Of a stretch of 64,000 bases of DNA, positions 8,475 through 16,238 are shown one piece after another. The translations under genes were made by a program, and so were the position numbers. Under the pieces are notes generated by a model. The model saw only the letters and a program-made list of their open reading frames with translations, made no database searches and was not told the DNA's origin. Source of the stretch: UBA2779 sp965232165 (GTDB lineage: Bacteria > Spirochaetota > Spirochaetia > DSM-2461). How positions within the stretch are numbered: the first letter of the stretch is position 1; each line of letters begins with the position of its first letter. Location: assembly GCA_965232165.1 (NCBI GenBank), contig CBDDOY010000002.1, positions 434,001 through 498,000 of the forward strand, written 5' to 3'.

Positions 8475-9509
8475 CTATTCTTCGATGCCCTCCAGTAATC
8501 TCGAAATTTCTTCCGGTGTCGGCAGTTCTCCTTGAAGTGACTCCGGCAGTTTTTTTGTGATTTCGTATGCCGCCACGCCAATTGGCTTTCGGGCATCGTG
8601 CAGAGCATATTCAACAATGGTGCGCTTTTTCTCTTTGCATAGAATGATGCCAATGGAGGGATTTTCATCCTCCATGCGTACTTGCCGATCTAATGCGGTC
8701 AAATAAAACTGCATCTTGCCCACATATTCCGGTTGGAATTTACCCACTTTCAGTTCAACCGCTACCAATGACTTGAGACGGCGGTGAAAAAGAAGAAGGT
8801 CTATAAAGAATTCATCCCCCTCCACTTCCAATCGAAACTGGCTTCCCATAAAAGCAAACATGCCGCCCATAGCCCGTAAAAAGTCTTCTACTCTGGCCAA
8901 CAAAGCCCTTTCCAGTTCCCGTTCACTGTGCTCTTCGCCCAACTCCAGAAAATCAAAGGTGTATTCGTCCTTGACCGCCAGCTTTGCCTGAACTCGAAGC
9001 TCTGGGGATAAGGTTTTGTCAAAATTCGTCTGCCCCAGTAGTGACTTCTCATAATTCTGGTTTTCGATCTGGTGAATGAGGACATTCTTCGACCAGCCAA
9101 ACTTGCGGGTCATGCGGATGTAAAATTCCCGTTGCAACGGGTCAATACAGCGTTCCATTATGACAATGTTGTGGCTCCAGCCAATTTCTCGCACCAGTGG
9201 TGCGAGTTTTTCGATTCCTTGATAATTTTCAAAAAAAGCCTTCATCCGCCAGAGATTGGAAGCCGAAAAACCTCTCATTCCGGGAAATGCATTCTGTAAA
9301 TCTCCGGCCAGTTGTTGGACAATGGCTTTGCCCCATGTTTCCTCTGCCTGCCGCTCCACAATCATTTTGCCTATATCCCAATACAACCCGACCAGCTCCT
9401 TATTGACCGCTTTTAAAGCTTCATACTGGGCAGAGCGTACCCGCTCCTTTACCTCAATCAGCAATTGACTGTAATCTGCTGGAACGTCAGTCATCTCTTT
9501 CTTTTTCAT
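8475..9509 (-). CDS. YhcG-type PD-(D/E)xK nuclease (DUF1016)
   Basis: The 344-residue protein has the DUF1016 N-terminal domain (LYWDIGKMI, FSASNLWRMKAFFENY, REIGWSHNIVIMERC) and the C-terminal PDDEXK_nuclease half with the core FFIDLLLFHRRLKSLVAVEL followed by K and GKFQPEYVGKMQFYL. D and ExK form the likely metal-binding nuclease site. Such genes often accompany type I restriction operons, as here between hsdS and hsdR, and their exact role is unsettled. The ATG overlaps the hsdS stop by 4 bp; a second ATG (9494) is possible. Confidence 0.88.
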   Translation of the reverse strand: MKKKEMTDVPADYSQLLIEVKERVRSAQYEALKAVNKELVGLYWDIGKMIVERQAEETWGKAIVQQLAGDLQNAFPGMRGFSASNLWRMKAFFENYQGIEKLAPLVREIGWSHNIVIMERCIDPLQREFYIRMTRKFGWSKNVLIHQIENQNYEKSLLGQTNFDKTLSPELRVQAKLAVKDEYTFDFLELGEEHSERELERALLARVEDFLRAMGGMFAFMGSQFRLEVEGDEFFIDLLLFHRRLKSLVAVELKVGKFQPEYVGKMQFYLTALDRQVRMEDENPSIGIILCKEKKRTIVEYALHDARKPIGVAAYEITKKLPESLQGELPTPEEISRLLEGIEE

Positions 9510-10871
9510 TCTTCGATGCCCTCCGTAATCAGTCCGTCTTCAGACTCTTCGTCATCCTGTGCTTCCAGCTCGGTCTCTACGGGCTCAAAGTCCGGAATTT
9601 CTACGGAGCGCACATCAACTTTGCCTGTTACTACATCCGAAACAAGGCGGGTGCGGTATTCGGCAATGAGTTCAATTTCCCGTTCAGTGCGGGCGATGGT
9701 TTGGTCGATGAGGGCCGTTTCTTTTTCGATATACTTAACAATTGATTTTTGTTCCTGTTGATCTTCTGGAAAAGTAACCGCAATATCACAGAGGCGGTCA
9801 GCATTTATTGCTGGATACGATGCTCCTACAGATAGCCTTATTACTTGGTCAATAAAACCATCAAAAAGGAGTAGATACCCCAGCATTTTTGGAAAAATTC
9901 TCACAGGTGTGTAAAACAGCAAAGCCTGTAGATGCTATTATGTCCTTTAATTCATGCTCAAAATGATAAATGGATTTGAGATAAGTTCTAACTGTAGAAA
10001 TTATTGTATCACCCTTTGAAACTACCCGCTTTGCTCTTGAGGGTGCATTTGAATAATTAAGCAGATTAAGGTTCTTTGATATAGTTCCTGTGGATACGGA
10101 ACCTATATCAACATAATGGAACAAATAATCAGGGTCGGTAGAGTCCGTCAATGTCTCTTCATTTAAATTCGATATGTATTTTAGCCTTCTTATTGTCCAA
10201 TGCGCCGGAATCTTCCCAAGCCATTCAACGCCGCTATCTTTCATTTCAACATCGGGATTAATGCCTTTGGTCACCGCCTCGTTGATGATGTTCTGCTTCT
10301 GCTCTTTCAGCAGCGTAATCAGCCTTTTCTTGGCTTTGATGAATTTATTGATTTTTGAAGTCTGCCAATCGAGGTAACGGGAGATCTGCTGTTGTTCATC
10401 CTGTGTGGGAACAGGAATCATGATTGTGCGCATATCCGCATATTTGGTAGACCAAAGATCGGCAACAATTCCGCGACCGACCCTATAGAACTCTTCCTGA
10501 AATGAATGGCTCCTGAAAAAATTATGTACATAACGCCCGTCAAGCGATATTGGGGTCAAAACGGTGTTGATTAGAGAGACAGAGCCTGTGTGCGGTGAAA
10601 CGCCGGACGAACCTTTACGATCCGATCGGCTATTGATTACAAAATCTCCACTACAGACTTTTTTCCGGTTGTCCCCGTCGTTTGATTTTGCAGCCGTATC
10701 CAGCTGAGGCAGTATCCCTTTTTTCGTGACAGACAACGGTGCAAAGTCCTTATCGCTGACTTTCTGTTTACGCTCCACAAACTGCGAACCAAGGCGAAGG
10801 ACCTCCCAGTGCTCTGGAACATCCTCCAGCCAAGGAACCCCAGAATCCTTGTATTTCGGGTAAGCTTTCAT
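9506..10871 (-). pseudogene. hsdS: Type I restriction specificity subunit, one-base frameshift
   Basis: HsdS supplies two target-recognition domains (TRDs) that decide the sequence methylated or cut. The first frame gives KYKDSGVPWLEDVPEHWEV, a first TRD, a coiled-coil spacer (DEQQQISRYLDWQ), the repeat KDSGVEWLGKIPAHW and most of TRD2. It then falls into an early stop after KNAGVSTPF. The second frame resumes with MLGYLLLFDGFIDQVIRL and the distal coiled coil to EGIEE. The whole span is 1366 nt, one base too many. The shift is at an A5 run (minus strand, 9886-9890) next to a T5 run, where four A would restore about 454 residues. It may be a real mutation, a switchable tract or a sequencing error. 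Confidence 0.88.
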
Positions 10872-11905
10872 TATTCGGCCTTCCCAGTGTCTTTTTCGCG
10901 TTTTTGGCGTATTTCGCGATTTAAATTCTTTAGATCACGCTCCAGCTCTTTCAGGCTTTCCTCTTTTTCAATCAATCTCTGCTGTTCTTTGAACTTGCCA
11001 AATTCCAGTTCCGCCCGTTCTTTGTCCATCTCATGGCTGATTTTTCCGGCATGGGTGAGTAGTTCCCGTCCGTTAAGCTGAATAATGGAGTCAAGCCTTT
11101 GAATCCAGTCTTTCATATACATGGGGGTATGCTGCTGCGCCATGGTTTCAGCAAAGGCGAGATATTGCTCCACCAATAAACCGAGGAGTTTTATTTCACC
11201 TTCGTCAAGATAGTTTTTTGCAATGCTCGCATCATTTTTTCGAACGGGCGCGGTTTTATCGTAAGAGAGCATTCCCATGAGCGGAAGGGATGCGTCAACT
11301 CTTCGGTGCACGAGTTCGGCGGCGGTTTGCCGGCTTACCGCCCAAAGAAGTTTATTTTGAACGATTTTGAAGAACTCAATCGTTTTTTCGTCCTGGGGAT
11401 TATAATCAATACTGGTAGTGTAGATATCTTTTACTTTTTGATAGAAAACCCGTTCTGAAAGCCGTATCTTACGGATGCGTTCCTGAAGTTCATCAAAGTA
11501 ACGCATGGACTGCCCGCTTTTGAAGCGTTCGTCATTCAAAGCCACGCCTTTGACGATGTATTCCTTCAGCCGCTGTGTCGCCCAGATGCGGAATTGTGTG
11601 GCAACATGAGATTGGATGCGATATCCTACGGAAATAATGGCATCCAGATTGTAAAATTTCCGTTTCCTTTCAACCTGCCTCGCTCCCTCTTGCTGAACTT
11701 GTAAGTATTCCTTACAAGTTGACTCTTCCGCTAATTCCCTCTCGGCATAGACGTTCTTCAGGTGCATGGTAATATTTTGCGGTTTCACCTGAAATAGTTC
11801 CGCCATGTGGGACTGGGTCAACCACACCGTTTCTTCTTCTAACCGGACATCCAGTTTAATAGACCCATCGGCATTTTGGTAAAGAATAATCCCGGAATGG
11901 TTCAT
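10871..11905 (-). CDS. rhuM: RhuM family protein
   Basis: The 344-residue protein matches RhuM: N-terminal region with EETVWLTQSHMAELFQVKPQ and ITMHLKNVYAERELAEESTC, then KFYNLDAIISVGYRIQSHVA with FRIWATQRLKEYI, a Fic/Doc-like C-terminal part and a charged coiled-coil tail (ELERDLKNLNREIRQKREK). RhuM is often found inside type I restriction loci; its function is unknown, and the DNA-binding-like N-terminal half suggests a regulatory or accessory role. It overlaps the hsdM stop and the hsdS start by one base each (TAATG), so translation is probably coupled. Confidence 0.85.
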   Translation of the reverse strand: MNHSGIILYQNADGSIKLDVRLEEETVWLTQSHMAELFQVKPQNITMHLKNVYAERELAEESTCKEYLQVQQEGARQVERKRKFYNLDAIISVGYRIQSHVATQFRIWATQRLKEYIVKGVALNDERFKSGQSMRYFDELQERIRKIRLSERVFYQKVKDIYTTSIDYNPQDEKTIEFFKIVQNKLLWAVSRQTAAELVHRRVDASLPLMGMLSYDKTAPVRKNDASIAKNYLDEGEIKLLGLLVEQYLAFAETMAQQHTPMYMKDWIQRLDSIIQLNGRELLTHAGKISHEMDKERAELEFGKFKEQQRLIEKEESLKELERDLKNLNREIRQKREKDTGKAE

Positions 11906-14334
11906 TATTCCGCCTCTCCGACGATTTCTTCCAGCAACCCTTCCGTTTCCTGTTCAATGGCAAAAATATCCGCCTTGATTTCATCCAGTGTCCGCATGGG
12001 ACTGGGTTTGTAGAAATGCTTGGTAAAGGAAATTTCATAACCGATTTGCGTTTTGGAACCGTCAACCCAGGCACCCGCCTGCCGTTCAAACGACTTCAGT
12101 TTTTTTTCTTCGTATTGTGTTTTTAACCACTCTCTACCTCTGCCTGATTTAAGATATTGTTCTCTTTCGACAGCTTCTGCCCTTGTTTTAAAAACTTCCC
12201 AGTGAACAGGCACTGCGGGTAAATTTTTGGCGGTCCAACTTACTTCACCGTTTTCATGTTCTTTCATTCTTCTGTGAAAGTCATTTGTTTGTTCTTTATA
12301 AAAAGAATCGTCAGCACATTTCAAAATATAAACACAATACTCGCCAGATAATGGGGTTTGGGCGGGCAGGTCCGGCGTATAAGGCAATACCTCCCGTTCA
12401 ATGAAGGCGGCTATACCTCCATCCTCCAGAAGCGGCACCTGCTCCGAATCCCGCAGGTTTGTATCCGGCTCGTATTCAACCACCACCTTTTTGCCGTTCA
12501 TCGTCGTTTCATATAAACCATATAGCGGGTCGGGTTCCGCTTTCCCTGCCTTGTACATTTTCTTGACTATCGGTTCTGCCGATTCATCAATAACCGCCAG
12601 ATTAGCCTTCATAAAATTCTTGCTTTTAGCCGGGAGTTTCACTGCCATTTCTTTGGCCTTGGATTCAATGGCATCTAAAAAGCAGTTGTAATTCAGATGC
12701 GGCCCTTCACCAATTTCACCGGCTACGGCCTCAACAACTGAATAGAGAGTTGTTTCTTTGGCTTCGGCACAAAGCCGCTCGAATCGGCGCAGGTTTTTTT
12801 CGGTCAGGTTTACAGATAAGCGTAGTGGACGTTCGACAATGACCTTTTGGTATCCAAATGCTTCGTTAGTGAAAATCTTGGACTGTTTGGTTTCTTCCGG
12901 TTGATTGATTAGGCTACAGATATCTTGAATATGGGTTTCATTCAGCTCACAGTTTTTCTTACCCATATTTTTGCGGAGGGACTGGTACCAACCCGTTGCA
13001 TCTATCAGCTGAACTTTACCTTTGCGATCATCCGCTTTACGGTTTGTCAGCACCCAGATATAGGTTGAAATACCGGTGTTATAGAAAATGTTTTCCGGCA
13101 GGGCGATGATCGCTTCAAGCCAGTCGTTTTCAATAATCCACCGGCGGATATTGCTTTCACCTTGCCCGGCATCACCTGTGAAAAGCGAAGAGCCATTGTG
13201 AACCTGGGCAATACGGCTGCCAAGTTTGCTCTTTTCCTTCATCTTCATCAGCTTATTGACCAGAAACATCAGTTGGCCGTCGCTGGAGCGGGTGATCATT
13301 TTGTATTCAGGTTCATCCCCGTATTCCAGAATGAAGCGCGGGTCTTTCAGATCGCTTTTGCCGCCCATTCGTTCAAGGTCGGTTTTCCAGCTTTTTCCGT
13401 AAGGGGGGTTTGACAGCATGAAGTCAAATTGCTTAGAGACAAAGCCGTCAGCCGACAGGGTGGAGCCGTATTTGATATTTTCAGCTTCGGCCCCTTCACC
13501 TTTTAGAAGCAGATCGGCCTTGGCGATGGCATAGGTTTCCGGCTGAACTTCTTGTCCATAGAGGTGAATCGACACTTCTCTGCCAGCGTCTTCGGCTAAT
13601 TTCTGCAGCCGTTCTTCGGCCACCGTCAGCATACCGCCGGTACCGCAGGCCCCGTCATAAACCAGATAAGTTCCAGATTCGATCTGAGCAGCAATCGGCA
13701 GAAAGATCAGAGCCGCCATCAGCTTCACCACATCACGCGGGGTAAAGTGCTCTCCGGCCTCTTCGTTATTTTCTTCATTAAAGCGGCGAATCAGCTCTTC
13801 GAAGACCGTTCCCATGCTGTGATTATCCAGCCCGGGAAGTTTTTCGTTGCCATCAGCATCCCGCACCGGCTCAGGACTCAGGTTGATGCCTGGATTCAGA
13901 TACTTTTCAATCAGAGCGCCGAGGATATCAGCATCCACAAGCGTCGGGAGCTGGTTGCGAAATTTGAACTTGTCCAGAATCTCCTGAACATTGGGTGAAA
14001 ACCCATCAAGGTAGGCTTCAAAATCCGCCTTCAACTGCTGAACTTTGGCTCTGTTTTTCAGGTCTCTGAGTGTAAAAGGGGAACTGTTAAAGAAAGCCTC
14101 TCCAGATGCCTGACACAGGGCTGCGTTCTGATTGTCAATCCCCGCCGAGTCGAGCTTCTTTTTCATATTAAGGACAGCTTCTTTGGTCGGCTCGATAAGA
14201 GCATCAAGACGGCGAATAACGGTCATCGGCAGAATAACGTCCCGGTATTTACCACGGACATACACATCTCTCAGGACATCATCTGCAATGTTCCAGACAA
14301 AATTTACAATTGCATTTTGAACTATATGATCCAT
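11905..14334 (-). CDS. hsdM: Type I restriction M subunit (N6-adenine methyltransferase) with inserted GIY-YIG domain
   Basis: Modification subunit; with HsdS it methylates adenine in the target and is also required for cleavage. It has the N-terminal HsdM helical domain (residues 1-150), the SAM-binding motif DGACGTGGML (227-236), catalytic NPPY (309-312), and the C-terminal segment AWVDGSKTQIGYEISFTKHF (755-774). At 809 residues it is longer than relatives because about 98 residues (656-753) interrupt the usual junction between LPYTPD and AWVD. The insert has the shape of a GIY-YIG nuclease. AAGAAAG precedes the ATG. The gene lies 28 bp after the PqqD-like gene and is first in the restriction operon proper. 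Confidence 0.93.
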   Translation of the reverse strand: MDHIVQNAIVNFVWNIADDVLRDVYVRGKYRDVILPMTVIRRLDALIEPTKEAVLNMKKKLDSAGIDNQNAALCQASGEAFFNSSPFTLRDLKNRAKVQQLKADFEAYLDGFSPNVQEILDKFKFRNQLPTLVDADILGALIEKYLNPGINLSPEPVRDADGNEKLPGLDNHSMGTVFEELIRRFNEENNEEAGEHFTPRDVVKLMAALIFLPIAAQIESGTYLVYDGACGTGGMLTVAEERLQKLAEDAGREVSIHLYGQEVQPETYAIAKADLLLKGEGAEAENIKYGSTLSADGFVSKQFDFMLSNPPYGKSWKTDLERMGGKSDLKDPRFILEYGDEPEYKMITRSSDGQLMFLVNKLMKMKEKSKLGSRIAQVHNGSSLFTGDAGQGESNIRRWIIENDWLEAIIALPENIFYNTGISTYIWVLTNRKADDRKGKVQLIDATGWYQSLRKNMGKKNCELNETHIQDICSLINQPEETKQSKIFTNEAFGYQKVIVERPLRLSVNLTEKNLRRFERLCAEAKETTLYSVVEAVAGEIGEGPHLNYNCFLDAIESKAKEMAVKLPAKSKNFMKANLAVIDESAEPIVKKMYKAGKAEPDPLYGLYETTMNGKKVVVEYEPDTNLRDSEQVPLLEDGGIAAFIEREVLPYTPDLPAQTPLSGEYCVYILKCADDSFYKEQTNDFHRRMKEHENGEVSWTAKNLPAVPVHWEVFKTRAEAVEREQYLKSGRGREWLKTQYEEKKLKSFERQAGAWVDGSKTQIGYEISFTKHFYKPSPMRTLDEIKADIFAIEQETEGLLEEIVGEAE
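12075..12369 (-). other. GIY-YIG nuclease domain inserted in hsdM
   Basis: Residues 656-753 of HsdM read EYCVYILKCADDSFYKEQTN, then DFHRRMKEH, EVFKTRAEAVEREQYLKSG and RGREWL. This is the full layout of the small UvrC/YhbQ-type GIY-YIG fold: VYI for GIY, FYKE in the place of YIG, the Arg of RRMKEH, and the Glu in AVERE. The second motif is degenerate (Lys-Glu instead of Ile-Gly), so catalysis is doubtful. No intein splice motifs are present and the flanks join smoothly, so this is a domain insertion and not an intein. Confidence 0.82.
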
Positions 14335-14362
14335 TATGGAATCTTTCTTCTTATTTTGAGGG

Positions 14363-14626
14363 CTAAGGCCCGCATAACCTGTCTTCTGTATGAAATTCTA
14401 TGACATCATTCTTTATCAATGAAGAGTCAATATCCGGATATTTCTTATTTATTCTTTCTGCAAGTTCGTTAATATTTTTTGATTTCTTATCTAAGACAGA
14501 TAAAAAAACAGCACCACTTTCTGATAAAATTTTATCTCCGATATAATCTCGATTATCATCTGATCTTTTATATCCAGAATTTCTGTTATCAGTTATATAT
14601 CCGAAAGATTCATAGTTTCTGAACAT
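14363..14626 (-). CDS. PqqD-like peptide-recognition protein
   Basis: The 87-residue protein carries the pattern of PqqD/RRE domains, which bind leader peptides of ribosomal peptides for a maturase: a strand region (YIGDKILSESGAVFLSVLD) followed by NINELAERINKKYPDIDSSL and DVIEFHTE, matching the winged-helix helices of PqqD. RBS AAGGG lies 10 nt before the ATG. It follows the precursor-like peptide gene after a hairpin and precedes hsdM by 28 bp. No radical SAM, YcaO or lanthipeptide enzyme is in the window, so the partner enzyme is either lost or encoded elsewhere. Family assignment is by pattern only. Confidence 0.6.
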   Translation of the reverse strand: MFRNYESFGYITDNRNSGYKRSDDNRDYIGDKILSESGAVFLSVLDKKSKNINELAERINKKYPDIDSSLIKNDVIEFHTEDRLCGP

Positions 14627-14649
14627 AATAGTTTATTTCCCTTAAAATA

Positions 14650-14684
14650 ATCAGGCAGCATCCCTTGCACTGACGCTGCCTGAT
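14650..14684 (-). terminator. Hairpin between peptide gene and PqqD-like gene (attenuator/terminator)
   Basis: On the minus strand ATCAGGCAGC and GCTGCCTGAT form a perfect 10-bp stem around a 15-nt loop, followed by TATTTTAAG. It begins 6 nt after the peptide stop codon. A partial terminator here would give more precursor mRNA than downstream mRNA, a usual arrangement in peptide-maturation operons. Confidence 0.7.
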
Positions 14685-14690
14685 ATAATT

Positions 14691-14810
14691 TTACTTACCA
14701 CCTCGCGGACCTGGCGGATTACAAGGTCTGCCACTTGGTTTACCGTTTGGACGACAATCCGCCATTTGAACAGTACTTTGTGCCAAGACTTCTGGTTTTT
14801 TGTATGCCAT
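14691..14810 (-). CDS. Small Cys/Pro/Gly-rich peptide, putative RiPP precursor (39 aa)
   Basis: ATG 14810 to TAA 14691 encodes 39 residues. The N-terminal half is MAYKKPEVLAQSTVQMADC; its KKPEVLAQ block resembles leaders of radical-SAM-modified ribosomal peptides. The C-terminal half is core-like: Cys19 and Cys29 flank a Pro/Gly/Arg stretch (residues 20-28), and the end is PPGPRGGK. A purine-rich tract (AAAGAAAGTG) precedes the ATG. The tight set of peptide gene, hairpin and PqqD-like gene supports a ribosomally made, modified peptide. Against this, no modifying enzyme or exporter is adjacent. It could also be an orphan signalling peptide or antitoxin-like ORF. Confidence 0.6.
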   Translation of the reverse strand: MAYKKPEVLAQSTVQMADCRPNGKPSGRPCNPPGPRGGK

Positions 14811-14933
14811 TTTTTTCACTTTCTTTTCATAGTTTTATGACTTTTGCCATTAAACAGCGCCAGCTTCCACTGTGTTATTCTATATATTTGCCATAAGAAA
14901 TACATAGAACTCAAAGAAATACAATTCTAACAA

Positions 14934-14956
14934 TTCTTATACAGTCTGTATAAGAA
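14934..14956. promoter_or_regulatory. Perfect 23-bp palindrome, probable operator
   Basis: TTCTTATACAG and CTGTATAAGAA face each other around one central T (14945). Similar half-sites follow at 14978-14987 (CTGTATAAAG) and near 15025 (TTTATAAG). The site lies about 125 bp upstream of the peptide-gene ATG in an AT-rich gene-free stretch. The perfect symmetry and repeated half-sites suggest a dimeric regulator; there is no T-run to make it a terminator. Confidence 0.5.
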
Positions 14957-15058
14957 GTCAACACCGGCTATCTCTTTCTGTATAAAGGATTGCCATGACT
15001 TCTTAAATTGCATCTTAATCTTTATAAGAAAAGAACTTACTAATGATTCGCCCCGCGT

Positions 15059-15290
15059 TCAATGAGTCAAAGCAACACCGGCGACATATTCATAAGGGGT
15101 TAGAAAGCCAGGGCGCTTCCTGGGACGTGTGTTTAACCTGTATTCGAGCATAGCCACATCTTCATCGGAGAGCAAGGCGTAGCTGGTCTTTTTTAACCGA
15201 TCCATGGATATGATAGACTCCACACCAGTCTTGGCGTTCTTCCGGCGGTTTAGTTCGCTGAGAACCCGGCAGAGAAAAAGATAATCCCCA
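15059..15290 (-). pseudogene. C-terminal relic of an IS30-like transposase
   Basis: A minus-strand frame reads RVLSELNRRKNAKTG, then LLSDEDVAMLEYRLNTRPRK, RPGFLTPYEYVAGVALTH and a TGA at 15061-15059. The NxRPRKRxGFxTPxE motif with the final VALT is the usual end of IS30-family transposases. Only about 75 codons remain and the 5' part is absent. It marks the outer border of the peptide/restriction island. Confidence 0.6.
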
Positions 15291-15304
15291 AGGGCGCCCC
15301 GAAG

Positions 15305-15322
15305 ACTGGGGCTGTGTCAGGA
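15305..15322. repeat. Isolated Rep2 end
   Basis: ACTGGGGCTGTGTCAG matches the right end of Rep2 at 1612-1627 in inverse orientation. Just before it, GGGCGCCC (15286-15296) recalls a Rep1 end, so the Rep1-then-Rep2 order seen at 1340-1367 may be repeated here. Confidence 0.4.
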
Positions 15323-15435
15323 CGAAGGATTTAGTTCGCAGGCAAGTACACAGGGAATCATACATTGAAAGCCTGTTTCTTCCCATGCCGTCGGTACTTG
15401 CCGATGCTTTGTTTTGACAGTATCGTATAATTCAA

Positions 15436-15864
15436 ATGAAACAAATTGCTGTCATCAATGGTCCCAATCTCAACATGCTGGGAAGTCGGGAAGTGAATGT
15501 TTACGGCACACAGACCTTGGCCGAGATCAATTCCGAGCTGAGCGCCGTGGCCGAAGGGCTGGGGGTGAAAACCGAATTCCATCAGTCCAATGAGGAAGGG
15601 GAGCTGGTCAACATCATCCAGTCATGTCATGACCGGATAGATGGCATCATCATCAATGCCGCCGCCTATACTCATTATTCTATTGCTATTCGGGATGCCC
15701 TGGCCGCAGTAGAGATACCGGCCGTGGAAGTGCATATGTCCAACGTTTACAGCCGGGAAGAATTCCGGCACTGCTCGGTTATCTCGGCTGTTTGTTCGGG
15801 AGTCATCGCTGGATTCGGCAAGACCGGCTACATCCTGGCCCTCACAGCCCTCACGCAGCAGTGA
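15436..15864 (+). CDS. aroQ: 3-dehydroquinate dehydratase, type II
   Basis: Catalyses the third shikimate-pathway step, 3-dehydroquinate to 3-dehydroshikimate, as a dodecamer. The 142 residues fit the family. Motifs: INGPNLNMLGSRE with the VYG tyrosine, FHQSNEEGELV, IINAAAYTHYSIAIRDAL with the catalytic His, and AVEVHMSNVYSREEFRH. TATAAT lies only 5 bp before the ATG and no Shine-Dalgarno is seen, so the mRNA could be nearly leaderless. The gene stands alone between a Rep2 end (15305) and a Rep2 body (15905), an odd setting for a core gene. Confidence 0.96.
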   Translation: MKQIAVINGPNLNMLGSREVNVYGTQTLAEINSELSAVAEGLGVKTEFHQSNEEGELVNIIQSCHDRIDGIIINAAAYTHYSIAIRDALAAVEIPAVEVHMSNVYSREEFRHCSVISAVCSGVIAGFGKTGYILALTALTQQ

Positions 15865-15904
15865 GAGAGCCCGCTGCCCTTTAGAGATTCCCCGTGTGCC
15901 TTGC

Positions 15905-16058
15905 TTCTTAAAAACCAGTATTTGGGCGCAACCCTTCGGGTCGGGCTTTCCGCTCCAATGCCTTACTCCGGCAGCCTGCTTCCGGCTCATTGCCAATCGC
16001 CGGGGCTGCCAGCGGCATTTCCGCTGCAATCCCTTGCGCTATTGTCATTTGGATCATG
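15905..16058 (-). repeat. Rep2 interior, inverted copy
   Basis: About 150 bases match the 1395-1545 interior of Rep2 in inverse orientation, including GGGCGCAACCCTTCGGGTCG and GCGGCATTTCCGCTGCAATC. The inverted ends of Rep2 are not next to it. It starts 41 bp after the aroQ stop. Confidence 0.65.
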
Positions 16059-16103
16059 CTGTGCACAGCATGCCAGGAGTCTGCCGGACTTGACTCTTCT
16101 GGC

Positions 16104-16195
16104 CGGTTCTTGCTTTTTTTCCGGCTGCTTCGCTGTCAAAACATTCAGGCAAAGCCAAAGCTATGCTCCAGTTTTGCCGCATTGTATCAGACAGA
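16104..16195 (-). repeat. Degenerate Rep1 copy
   Basis: The stretch from GGTTCTTGC through CGCTGTCAAAACATTCA to TTGTATCAGACAGAA follows inverted Rep1 order (TTCTTGACTCG, GCGTTGTCAAAATACTCA, TTGTACCGACAGAAA) with many substitutions and no clear ends. It lies between Rep2 and the dapL stop codon. Confidence 0.5.
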
Positions 16196-16238
16196 AGTCA
16201 TCAAAACTGCCTTGAAACCCCCGAAATTCGGCGGTCTC

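Noticed and set aside
12075..12369. Intein in HsdM
   Set aside because: No N-terminal Cys/Ser splice block, no C-terminal His-Asn motif, and the insert has a plain GIY-YIG fold pattern.
15414..15431. TTGACA and TATAAT before aroQ as a promoter
   Set aside because: They are only 6 bp apart, so they cannot be a -35/-10 pair; the TATAAT alone may still act as a -10.
15622..16029. 135-codon minus-strand frame over the aroQ 3' end and Rep2
   Set aside because: Half is antisense to aroQ and half is Rep2 sequence that recurs at 1395-1545; no conserved protein.
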